Translations under genes and position numbers: made by a program | NCBI GenBank assembly: GCA_021787665.1 | Contig: JAJYLN010000017.1 | Location: forward strand, 1 to 52,975 | Source: a bacterium | GTDB lineage: Bacteria > JAMCPX01 | DNA: 52,975 nucleotides | Direction: 5' to 3' | The notes under the pieces: model-generated | Seen by the model: the letters and a program-made list of their open reading frames with translations, nothing else | What the model was told of the DNA's origin: nothing | Database searches by the model: none | Shown: piece after piece, positions 16,438 to 23,338 of the stretch | Position numbering within the stretch: the stretch's first letter is position 1 | Layout: every line of letters begins with the position of its first letter

Positions 16438-18483
16438 GATCCCATGCATAGCTTGAAGAGATTGCTCATGGGTGCCGTCGTTCTGCTCTATGTGGTCATC
16501 CAGGCATGGTTCATCTGGCCGGAGTACGGCCACAAACTTATCTACCGGTATACCATCTCGCCTGCCAGAACACTTAGTCATGATATGGTACTGAGGAACA
16601 GAATGCTGACCGCGGGTATAGACAGCCAGGGACATCTTACCTATATATCCAGTGGGGCATGGATCAATTCCTTGGCGAGCCTGAATGCCCCGTATGTGGC
16701 ATTCAGGAATCCGATGGCGCACCAGAAGGACATCGCAGAGCGCATCGTGTACGACCGCACGAAGGTATTCAGGGAAGGCAGCGATATAACGGCGGTGAGT
16801 TTTTTTGGTCATGCTAAGTCACACCCGGACATCCATATCAGTACGAGCTACAGCACGTCCGGTCCTGGCACGGTGCTTATCAGGTCAGACATAAGCTCGG
16901 CCGACAGGGTTACGCCCGTATGGGTAGGCGATCGGCTGCAGACGAATACCAGGGGTATACTGTTCAATGTACCGGGCATCGGTGACATTACTACTGGTGC
17001 TAGGGACGGCATAGCTCCCCGGGAGCCTTTTGTCGCCATGCTCGGCAGGGCAAACCAGGTCATAGGCTTTTTCTATATCGGAAACGAAGTGCCGCCTTAT
17101 TTTATCTATCAGGAGAACTGGATAGAGAGTGTCTTCCCTGTTACTCTTTCCGGCAGGGGCACGGCCGGCTTCGTCTTTACGAGGGTTATTTCTATTCGTT
17201 CTATGACGGGAATGGATTACCGTAAGGTCGGCGACAGTATGTACAAAGACTTGCTTGCCGCCCGGAGCGGCATACGAATCACCGCGTCCTCGTACGACAT
17301 CTACTCGGTCCGGCATACACCGGTAACCTATCGTGTCTACGTGACGAACAAACGCAGGGGGCAGAGGCGATTGACGTCCGTCATCCTGTTTACACCGACG
17401 GGGATTGAGACGACTCAACCATTCACTTCTCTGTCGGAGAGCATCGGCGCGGGTAGGACAGCAGAGTTCTCGTTTCGCCTGAAGCCTGTGAGGGGCGGTG
17501 ATTCCTATATCTATCCTGCTGTTATCGTCGACGGTACGTATATGGAGGGCCCCTGGTCGCACGTATTCTCGAATGCGCCGGGATGGTACACCGCTGATAT
17601 GCATAACCATTCCGTGTACAGCTTTAACCCGGAAGACTATCCGGTGAGGGATATGGCAGAGGCTGGCCGGGCAAAGGGACTGGACGTACTCAGCTTGACG
17701 GATTACAACACCTTTTCGCAGGCTGACGCGTGCAGGGCCATGTCCACGCAAGAGTTCCTGTGCATACCAGGCGAAGAGATAGCAAATCCCCTCTGGGGAC
17801 ATGCGAATGCTCAGTTTATCCACGAGAAGGTGTACGAGTTCCTGTCGCCCCAGCACTGGATAAATGAGGTACATAGACAGGGCGGCATGTTCTTCATCAA
17901 TCACCCGTATTTGGAGATGAGGGAATGGAGGGATTTCAATTTCAAAGGGTACGACGGAATAGAGGTGCTCAACGGCAACAAGATCGCCATGGACCCGGTC
18001 AATGTGAGGGCGTTCGATACGTGGGACAAACTGAACCGGGAAGGCCGACACCTCTATGGTATAGCAGATTCTGACGCACATACGCCTTACGCTGTCGGCA
18101 CTTACCGGGACTATGTGTACGCTTCGTCGTTCACCGTACCCGCGATAGAGCAGGGCTTTAAAAAAGGACGATTCTACGTATCGAACGGTCCCATGCTCTC
18201 TTTTACGATCGATGGTGCCCCTATGGGATCCACGGTTATTGTTACGAGAGGGGCCCCGATCATCGTACGCGCGGCGTATCTACCGCACGCGCAGTCGCCG
18301 GAGGATGCATCTGCTCTGCAGAAGATCGTGATCTTCGAAGACGGCCGGATCCTCAGGACGTTCGTTGGCTCTCCCGTTGAGTTTAACTATACTCCGCACC
18401 GATCTGGCTTCTACAGGGTTGAGGTCTTTACCAACAACGGCGGCTTTGCAGCCTCAAACCCGCTATGGGTGGACTTGAAGTGA
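16435..18483 (+). CDS. Membrane-anchored CehA/McbA-type PHP-domain metallohydrolase
   Basis: A ~680-residue protein with an uncleaved N-terminal membrane segment (LLMGAVVLLYVVIQAWFIWP) and a long periplasmic beta-rich region (to about residue 380). A PHP phosphoesterase domain follows with the metal ligands DMHNHSVYS (near 388), LSLTDYN, PGEEI, HANAQFIH, FFINHPYLE and ADSDAH. The C-terminal ~100 residues form a beta-sandwich-like tail. PHP domains use two or three metals for hydrolysis; the CehA branch includes carbamate and phosphodiester hydrolases, but the substrate here is unknown. ATG 16444 is an equally good start if the mRNA is leaderless. It is transcribed away from eno and is followed by the response-regulator gene. 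Confidence 0.85.
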   Translation: MDPMHSLKRLLMGAVVLLYVVIQAWFIWPEYGHKLIYRYTISPARTLSHDMVLRNRMLTAGIDSQGHLTYISSGAWINSLASLNAPYVAFRNPMAHQKDIAERIVYDRTKVFREGSDITAVSFFGHAKSHPDIHISTSYSTSGPGTVLIRSDISSADRVTPVWVGDRLQTNTRGILFNVPGIGDITTGARDGIAPREPFVAMLGRANQVIGFFYIGNEVPPYFIYQENWIESVFPVTLSGRGTAGFVFTRVISIRSMTGMDYRKVGDSMYKDLLAARSGIRITASSYDIYSVRHTPVTYRVYVTNKRRGQRRLTSVILFTPTGIETTQPFTSLSESIGAGRTAEFSFRLKPVRGGDSYIYPAVIVDGTYMEGPWSHVFSNAPGWYTADMHNHSVYSFNPEDYPVRDMAEAGRAKGLDVLSLTDYNTFSQADACRAMSTQEFLCIPGEEIANPLWGHANAQFIHEKVYEFLSPQHWINEVHRQGGMFFINHPYLEMREWRDFNFKGYDGIEVLNGNKIAMDPVNVRAFDTWDKLNREGRHLYGIADSDAHTPYAVGTYRDYVYASSFTVPAIEQGFKKGRFYVSNGPMLSFTIDGAPMGSTVIVTRGAPIIVRAAYLPHAQSPEDASALQKIVIFEDGRILRTFVGSPVEFNYTPHRSGFYRVEVFTNNGGFAASNPLWVDLK

Positions 18484-18605
18484 TCAACATCACATCTTGA
18501 ACAGGTACAGTGCAACTTTTACATGTTTTAAATACAACCTTGGACTTTATGCTGATCGTATTTGTGACATCCCTATAGTTTTAGCTACTTATCTTCCGTT
18601 GCAAG

Positions 18606-18621
18606 TGGCACATATAATGCA
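18606..18621 (+). promoter_or_regulatory. Sigma-54 (-24/-12) promoter upstream of the response regulator
   Basis: TGGCACATATAATGCA matches the sigma-54 pattern with GG and GC separated by exactly ten bases (GG 18607-18608, GC 18619-18620) and TGGCAC perfect at -24; only the first T of TTGCA is replaced. Expected transcription start is about 18631, ~20 bases before the ATG. The embedded TATAAT (18613-18618) has no -35 at the right distance. Confidence 0.6.
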
Positions 18622-18622
18622 A

Positions 18623-18646
18623 TTCTCCCTGTTTATAGAGGGAGGA
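18623..18646 (+). repeat. Inverted repeat overlapping the response-regulator ribosome binding site
   Basis: TTCTCCCT (18623-18630) pairs with AGGGAGGA (18639-18646) with one G-T wobble around the loop GTTTATAG. The right arm is the Shine-Dalgarno sequence, so a transcript starting upstream of 18623 could hide it. A transcript from the sigma-54 site (start ~18631) would lack the left arm. Confidence 0.5.
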
Positions 18647-18652
18647 ATTGCG

Positions 18653-19081
18653 ATGAAAAAGGTCATAATAGTCGATGATGAAATCGGCTTTGCAAAGGAT
18701 ACCGCGAGGCTTTTACAGATAGGCAACGATCAATTGTCCGTGTCCGCCGTCAGCAGTGCCGAAGAGGCTATGAGGCAGATGGCGGAAGCGCCCGCAGACG
18801 TCATCATCGTGGACGTAAAGCTATCTGACATGAACGGATTGACGCTGATGGGGTTGATAAGGGAGAACTGGCCGTCCACCGCAATCATCGCGATGACTGC
18901 CTATGGCGCAGAGGATGTTATCAAGCGCGCATTCAGCGCCGGGGCCATGTTCTACATCGAAAAGCCGTTCAAGGCAGAAAATCTCGGAAGCATGATCAGG
19001 ATGGTGGAGCTCAAAAAGCAGAGTAAAACATCGGCCGGCAAGGGCAACGTGATAAATCTGCGCATTCCCAAGCAGCCGTAG
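18653..19081 (+). CDS. Stand-alone CheY-like response regulator receiver protein
   Basis: A 142-residue single receiver domain. The acidic pocket is D8/D9, the phospho-acceptor D54 (VIIVDVKLSDMNG), the switch Thr T82 (AMTAYG) and the conserved Lys K104 (YIEKPFK). There is no output domain, only a short basic tail. ATG 18653 is chosen because GAGGGAGG stands eight bases upstream; the frame is open further back but without sense. Such proteins act by binding partners or as phosphorelay intermediates. No histidine kinase is adjacent, although NtrY is encoded 14 kb away. The upstream sigma-54 promoter implies expression under control of an NtrC-type activator. The receiver resembles that of NtrC-family proteins. 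Confidence 0.9.
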   Translation: MKKVIIVDDEIGFAKDTARLLQIGNDQLSVSAVSSAEEAMRQMAEAPADVIIVDVKLSDMNGLTLMGLIRENWPSTAIIAMTAYGAEDVIKRAFSAGAMFYIEKPFKAENLGSMIRMVELKKQSKTSAGKGNVINLRIPKQP

Positions 19082-19096
19082 ATCGTTCGCCCCCGG

Positions 19097-20350
19097 CTAC
19101 ACGATCCCTGCTTTTTTCAGGATGTCCGTGACGGTAGCGAGTGTTCCCGCCTTGTGATCGATAACGGCAAATGCCTTTTCCCCGAGCCTCGCTACCTCCT
19201 CAGGGTGTTCAATCAGATCGCTGATAATGCTGCAGAGCTGGTCCTCGCTTTCGACCATGATGCCGCCGTTGCCATTGAGCAGGGCGACAGATTCTTTGAT
19301 GGTCTCGGTATACTTCCCGTATAACACCGGCTTTTTGTGGATTACGACCTCGATCAGGTTGTGGCCGCCCACCGGTACCATGCTTCCTCCTACGAAGATT
19401 GCATCGCCGATGGAATAGAGATCTGCGAGCTCTCCCACCGTATCAAGCACGATGATCTCATAGTCGTCCGGCAAGATCCCGGGAGCGATCATGGACCTCT
19501 TGATGAGAGCCAGTCCTGCGTGGGTTATCACCTCTTCCACTTCTTTCAGTCTGTTAAGGTGTCGTGGTGCGAGGATAAGCAGAGGTGTCCTCAGGCGCTT
19601 CCTGAGGGACAGGAAGCAGTTTACAACGATCCGCTCCTCGCCCTCGTGGGTGCTGCCGGCTATGATGATCGGCCGATCCCTGAACAGCCCCTTTATCTCC
19701 TGTGCGATGGACGAGCGGTTCGTATTCTCAGCAGCATACTTGAGGTTGCCCATAATATGGATGTCTTCTCTTCTGGCGCCGAGCTGTGCGAACCTTTCGG
19801 CGTCCTCCTGTGACTGAACGCACAACATCTTGAACTTCCTCAGGAGGTACGACATTACCGGCCTCATGAAGAGGTATCCACGAAAGGCCTTCTCGGAGAG
19901 CCTCGCATTGATACTGACGATGTCAACGTTGTAGAGGGATGCCGAGACTATAAGGTCCGGCCAGATCTCCGTCTCGAGGATTATCAGGGCGGAGGGCCGC
20001 ACCCGGTGCATGGCGTACAGGGTAAAGGCGATGCAGTCGGCCGGCGCGTACGAAACGCTCACGCCTACGATGTTCAGCGTCGATGCGTACAGCCGCCCGG
20101 CCGGAGTCATGGTCGTCAGGAGTACGTCTCTGCCTGACGAAGCAATGACTCTCAAAAGCGGTGCCGATGCCTTTACCTCTCCCACTGAAGCCGCATGTAC
20201 CCACACGCAGCCTTTCCTGCGGGGCAGTATTCCCATACGTTCACGAACGTGCCTGCGGTGTTTCGGCCTCAGTATGAGCAAGAGGGGTGCAAGCAGCAGT
20301 ATCCCGACACCGATGACGATATTGTATAGTATCAGAAATAGTACAGTCAT
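19097..20350 (-). CDS. waaA: 3-deoxy-D-manno-octulosonic acid (Kdo) transferase
   Basis: Transfers Kdo from CMP-Kdo to lipid IVA, the first step of lipopolysaccharide core assembly, at the inner-membrane face. The 417-residue protein starts with a hydrophobic anchor (MTVLFLILYNIVIGVGILLLAPLLL), then the conserved VWVHAASVGEVKA containing the catalytic Glu, ILETEIWPDL, VSINARLSEKAF, AGSTHEGEE and the C-terminal GGSMVPVGGHNLIE nucleotide-binding region of GT30 enzymes. ATG 20350 with GGAG upstream is preferred to an earlier ATG at 20395 because it puts the membrane anchor at the N-terminus. Together with the heptose gene at 20852 it marks a Gram-negative outer membrane. Confidence 0.95.
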   Translation of the reverse strand: MTVLFLILYNIVIGVGILLLAPLLLILRPKHRRHVRERMGILPRRKGCVWVHAASVGEVKASAPLLRVIASSGRDVLLTTMTPAGRLYASTLNIVGVSVSYAPADCIAFTLYAMHRVRPSALIILETEIWPDLIVSASLYNVDIVSINARLSEKAFRGYLFMRPVMSYLLRKFKMLCVQSQEDAERFAQLGARREDIHIMGNLKYAAENTNRSSIAQEIKGLFRDRPIIIAGSTHEGEERIVVNCFLSLRKRLRTPLLILAPRHLNRLKEVEEVITHAGLALIKRSMIAPGILPDDYEIIVLDTVGELADLYSIGDAIFVGGSMVPVGGHNLIEVVIHKKPVLYGKYTETIKESVALLNGNGGIMVESEDQLCSIISDLIEHPEEVARLGEKAFAVIDHKAGTLATVTDILKKAGIV

Positions 20351-20395
20351 GCTGTCTCCACAGTCTCTTATTACCTGTGTTGTTGTCAAGCCCAT

Positions 20396-20851
20396 CTGAT
20401 TCGCCTTATTCCGCGGAGCGGTATCCGGAACGGTCGTGCACCTGTGTCAGAGGCCGGAAACGTCCATCGGGAAGCCCGTTGTCTTGAAAAACTACCTCTG
20501 CTCACGCCGACGGTATGCAGATCGGATGTTTGTTTCGCAGCAGGTGTATCACTGTACGTGATGCACAGTGCGCGATGGTGCCGGGACAGAGCGTGCCGCC
20601 GTGATCCAGCTCAGAGAAGCCGGTCAGCCATCATAGCCGGATCCCTTTTGTTTGTGTTCGCGCACAGGCTGTGATAGAACCGACGCCATGAAACGATACG
20701 TATTCATAGTCCCTTTGCCGTTGTTGGCCCGGGGGTGTAGTAAGGCTGCCGGCAGGGCGTTTACGTCTGAGCGCAATGCCGGGATGCCGATGCAGCCTAC
20801 GATGGACAGATCCCGATGACTGCTCTCGTGGCCGCGATAGCGATAAAGTAA
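20396..20851. other. 456-base stretch without a convincing gene
   Basis: No reading frame here looks like a conserved protein. A 43-codon frame (20688-20819) begins MKRYVFIVPLPLLARGCSK, vaguely lipoprotein-like but without a ribosome site; it is followed by an 11-codon frame ending at the base before rfaE2. A near-perfect inverted repeat, GTGTATCAC (20544-20552) / GTGATGCAC (20558-20566) around TGTAC, could be an operator or hairpin. The promoter for rfaE2 is not evident. Confidence 0.4.
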
Positions 20852-21337
20852 ATGGGCACGGCGCGGCTTATCACCGACAGACGGAGCTTGCGTCGCCTTA
20901 TTGCAAGATTGCAGCAGGATAACAAGAAGATCGTTTTTACCAATGGATGTTTCGATATCGTCCATGCCGGCCATACCGCATACCTTATCTCTGCAAAGAA
21001 ACGGGGAGACATTCTCATCGTCGGTTTGAACAGCGATGCCTCGGTGCGGAGCATCAAGGGCCCCCGCAGGCCTATCAACGATCAGCGCTCCAGGGCGGCC
21101 GTGCTGTTGTCCCTGAGGCCGGTCGACTATGTGTGCGTGTTCGATGAGCCTACTCCACTGGAACTCATAAAGATCGTTCGGCCGGACGTGCTGGTGAAGG
21201 GAGGCGACTGGCGGAAAGGAGAGATTGTGGGGGCCGGATTCGTGGAGTCCTACCGGGGAAGGGTCGTGACCATCCCGGTGGTGCGCAGGATATCCACCAC
21301 GAAGATCATTGAGCGGATATGCAAGCTCTATGCCTGA
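20852..21337 (+). CDS. rfaE2: D-glycero-beta-D-manno-heptose 1-phosphate adenylyltransferase
   Basis: A 161-residue nucleotidyltransferase that forms ADP-heptose for the lipopolysaccharide inner core. It corresponds to the C-terminal domain of HldE; here it is a separate protein, as in many non-enterobacterial Gram-negatives. Motifs: TNGCFDIVHAGHTAYL (cytidylyltransferase-fold HxGH), VGLNSDASVRSIKGPRRPI, VDYVCVFDEPTPLELIKI, VKGGDW, and the C-terminal ISTTKIIERI. ATG 20852 follows the stop of a tiny upstream frame directly. No kinase (rfaE1) gene is in the window. It is followed by the universal stress protein gene with a 69-base gap. Confidence 0.95.
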   Translation: MGTARLITDRRSLRRLIARLQQDNKKIVFTNGCFDIVHAGHTAYLISAKKRGDILIVGLNSDASVRSIKGPRRPINDQRSRAAVLLSLRPVDYVCVFDEPTPLELIKIVRPDVLVKGGDWRKGEIVGAGFVESYRGRVVTIPVVRRISTTKIIERICKLYA

Positions 21338-21406
21338 CGGTAGCCCGCAATTTGTTTGCATCTTTTCCCGGGAGGGTATACTATTCCCGTTGGCAGCGGG
21401 GTATCT

Positions 21407-21838
21407 ATGTATAAGAAAATACTTGTTGCAACCGATGGCTCTCCCTTCGCGAGCAAGGCGATCGACGTCGGTGCCGATATCGCGAAGCGGTTCAAGTCGG
21501 AGCTTACCCTCATCGCTGTCATTCAGCACCCCATGAATGCCTTTGGCCTGTTCGGCATAGAGGAACTGGGCCCGGAAGCCTATACCATCCTTAAAAGGAA
21601 GGGTGACGAGATTATCAGGGAGGGAAAGGAGCAGCTCAGGCTCCACGACTTGACTATTCGCTCTGTGCTCGAGTACGGAAATCCCGGGGATACCATTACG
21701 CATTACGCTAAAAAAAATGACATAGACCTTATTATTGTCGGGAGCCACGGATATGGAGAGGTCATGTCGCACATGCTCGGCAGTGTCAGCGATCGGGTGA
21801 ACCACCACGCGCATTGCAGTGTCCTGATAGTACGATAA
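21407..21838 (+). CDS. Universal stress protein, UspA family
   Basis: A 143-residue Usp domain protein. The N-terminus KILVATDGSPFASKAIDV and the C-terminal ATP-binding motif VGSHGYGEVMSHMLGS (G-x2-G-x9-G-S) are intact, so it probably belongs to the ATP-binding branch of the family. ATG 21407 is the conserved family start; GCAGCGGGG upstream is a weak ribosome site. The stop codon overlaps the start of rsmE (TAATG), indicating translational coupling. The middle segment MNAFGLFGIEELG is longer than in the shortest Usps and may form a dimer contact. Its trigger cannot be read from the sequence. Confidence 0.93.
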   Translation: MYKKILVATDGSPFASKAIDVGADIAKRFKSELTLIAVIQHPMNAFGLFGIEELGPEAYTILKRKGDEIIREGKEQLRLHDLTIRSVLEYGNPGDTITHYAKKNDIDLIIVGSHGYGEVMSHMLGSVSDRVNHHAHCSVLIVR

Positions 21839-22563
21839 TGCCCCAGATTCTTATCTCTGGAAAAGACATCAGAGGGTCCTCTATAGTAATTGATGACGCC
21901 AGATACCGGCACATCAGAAGCTTGAGGGTAAAGATCGGGCAGGGGCTCGTATTCAGGGACGAATGGGGCAAGGGATATATCGGGATATTACGGCACCTGA
22001 GCAGACACCGGGCCGTATTCGAAATTTCAGACAGGCTGTCCGACACCCGCCCCGGGTCCGGGATAATACTTGCACAGTCGATTATCAAGAAGGACAGGAT
22101 GCTGCTCGCGCTGGAGAAGGCAACGGAGCTCGGTGTCGATGCGATTGTCCCTTTTGTCTCGCACTATACCATCGTCAGACCCCACGGTACAGGATTTCAA
22201 AGTAAGTATCAGGCCGCTATACGCGAGGCCGTGGGCCAGTGTATGAGGCCCGATGTACCCATGCTTCATGAGCCTGCCACATTCAAAGGGCTTTTCGATA
22301 CCGCAGGGAATGCCTGCATCCTGCTGTTCCATGTCGGGAGCGAGACGAGTCCGGTGTCAGGCTTTTTACAGGAGATACAGCAGGCAGAGAGCGTTTTGTT
22401 GGTTGTGGGCCCGGAAGGCGGGTTTTCGGAAGGAGAGATAGCGCTGGCAACAGCCCATGGTGCCCATAGCGTCAGTCTCGGCAGGAGCATACTGCGTTCG
22501 GAGACTGCGGCGGCAGTCTCCGTGGGCGTCGTAACTTTCATACGGGAACAATTGAGGAGCTAA
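21838..22563 (+). CDS. rsmE: 16S rRNA (uracil(1498)-N3)-methyltransferase
   Basis: A SPOUT-class methyltransferase that methylates U1498 of 16S rRNA in the 30S subunit. The 241-residue protein has an N-terminal PUA-like domain (DARYRHIRSLRVKIGQGLVFRDEWG), the linker IILAQSIIKKDRMLLALEKATELGVDAIVPF, and the trefoil-knot SAM-binding C-terminus LLVVGPEGGFSEGEI and SLGRSILRSETAA. All family hallmarks are present and the length is standard. The start overlaps the uspA-like stop by one base. The stop codon TAA (22561-22563) runs into the A-tract that forms the U-run of the opposing gene's terminator. Confidence 0.95.
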   Translation: MPQILISGKDIRGSSIVIDDARYRHIRSLRVKIGQGLVFRDEWGKGYIGILRHLSRHRAVFEISDRLSDTRPGSGIILAQSIIKKDRMLLALEKATELGVDAIVPFVSHYTIVRPHGTGFQSKYQAAIREAVGQCMRPDVPMLHEPATFKGLFDTAGNACILLFHVGSETSPVSGFLQEIQQAESVLLVVGPEGGFSEGEIALATAHGAHSVSLGRSILRSETAAAVSVGVVTFIREQLRS

Positions 22564-22589
22564 AAAAAGTGGCGCCCAAAGGCGCCACT
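22562..22589 (-). terminator. Intrinsic terminator of the small exported-protein gene
   Basis: Minus strand: AGTGGCGCC, loop TTTG, GGCGCCACT (9-bp perfect stem), then seven T (complement of A22562-22568). It ends transcription of the gene at 22615-22965 and overlaps the rsmE stop codon. On the plus strand it gives the same stem without a U-run directly after. Confidence 0.85.
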
Positions 22590-22614
22590 CAGTAATACTT
22601 TTTCAAAGCGCTGT

Positions 22615-22965
22615 TTACTTTGCCGGTGCCGTGGCTGCGGGTGCCTTGGCTGCGGGTGCTGGGGCGGCTGCCTCTGCCTTGATGGCGTGGATCCATACAC
22701 CATACACGGTCAGCTCGACCTGCTCACCTGCTTTCAGTGCCTCTGCTTCCTTGAGGGCAACCTTTGCTACGTGAAGCGTCCTTATTTTGCCATTAACCTT
22801 CACTTTCAGCAAGGTAGCCTTCTTCAGCTTGATAAGCTTCACTACCTCCGCCTTTACTGGCTTTGCTACCCTCTTTACGGGCTTTCTCGCCATTTTGGCC
22901 ATGGCCAGCGTCGTTAGTGTAAGTGCAAACGCTACTGCTACTACCACTGTCATGAGCTTTCTCAT
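22615..22965 (-). CDS. Small lysine- and alanine-rich exported protein of unknown function
   Basis: A 116-residue protein with a clear signal peptide (MRKLMTVVVAVAFALTLTTLAMA), then a strongly basic segment (KMARKPVKRVAKPVKAEVVKLIKLKK). A short beta-rich core follows (ATLLKVKVNGKIRTLHVAKVAL...GEQVELTVYGVWIHAI), then an Ala/Pro/Lys tail built on an imperfect 15-base tandem repeat (AAAPAPAAKAPAATAPAK). I do not recognise a family. It is a monocistronic unit with its own promoter, a very strong ribosome site (GGGAGGTGA) and a perfect terminator, so it is probably made in quantity. The periplasmic location and basic charge suggest binding to an anionic envelope component, which is inference. Confidence 0.8.
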   Translation of the reverse strand: MRKLMTVVVAVAFALTLTTLAMAKMARKPVKRVAKPVKAEVVKLIKLKKATLLKVKVNGKIRTLHVAKVALKEAEALKAGEQVELTVYGVWIHAIKAEAAAPAPAAKAPAATAPAK

Positions 22966-22999
22966 TCTATTTCACCTCCCTTTCATTAGATTTAAGGAT

Positions 23000-23028
23000 A
23001 CTATAGCAATTATCGTACCAGAGAACAA
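23000..23028 (-). promoter_or_regulatory. Candidate sigma-70 promoter of the small exported protein
   Basis: Minus strand TTGTTC (23023-23028), 17-bp spacer, TATAGT (23000-23005), ~28 bases before the ATG and just upstream of its ribosome site. The -10 is good, the -35 partial. Confidence 0.45.
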
Positions 23029-23124
23029 AATTCAGGAATTCAAATAATTAGCTAATACTACGGGGTGTTTATATACGAAATGGTGTTTTGCGTATACTAT
23101 ATGGGTTAACAATAAATAAATACA

Positions 23125-23152
23125 TTGACAAACGAAATATTGCTTATATAGT
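23125..23152 (+). promoter_or_regulatory. Promoter of the tRNA-Val/tRNA-Asp unit
   Basis: Consensus TTGACA (23125-23130), 16-bp spacer, TATAGT (23147-23152). The expected start (~23159) is about seven bases before the mature tRNA-Val 5' end. Confidence 0.75.
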
Positions 23153-23165
23153 ATTGGACCACTGG

Positions 23166-23238
23166 AGGCGGATAGCTCAGTTGGTAGAGCGCCACTCTTA
23201 CACGGTGGATGTCGCAGGTTCGAGCCCTGTTCCGCCTA
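23166..23238 (+). tRNA. tRNA-Val (anticodon TAC)
   Basis: A complete cloverleaf: acceptor AGGCGGA/TCCGCCT, D-stem GCTC/GAGC, anticodon stem CCACT/GGTGG with loop CTTACAC (anticodon TAC), T-arm GCAGG TTCGAGC CCTGT, discriminator A. CCA is not encoded. It is transcribed together with tRNA-Asp eight bases downstream. Confidence 0.95.
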
Positions 23239-23246
23239 GTGTTTAT

Positions 23247-23321
23247 GGGGTCGTAGTTCAGTTTGGTTAGAACGTCCGCCTGTCACGCGGAAGGTCGCGG
23301 GTTCGAACCCCGTCGACCCCG
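23247..23321 (+). tRNA. tRNA-Asp (anticodon GTC)
   Basis: Acceptor GGGGTCG/CGACCCC, D-stem GTTC/GAAC, anticodon stem TCCGC/GCGGA with loop CTGTCAC (anticodon GTC), T-arm GCGGG TTCGAAC CCCGT, discriminator G. CCA is not encoded. A run of six T follows (23322-23327) and probably ends the transcript ahead of the convergent reductase gene. Confidence 0.95.
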
Positions 23322-23338
23322 TTTTTTATGAAGCCCGA

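Noticed and set aside
16885-18081. 398-codon frame antisense to the PHP gene
   Set aside because: A shadow of codon bias opposite a clear conserved protein; no ribosome site and no family resemblance.
20444-20674. 76-codon frame in the waaA-rfaE2 gap
   Set aside because: No ribosome site, composition rich in Arg/Cys/Ser and no recognisable family.
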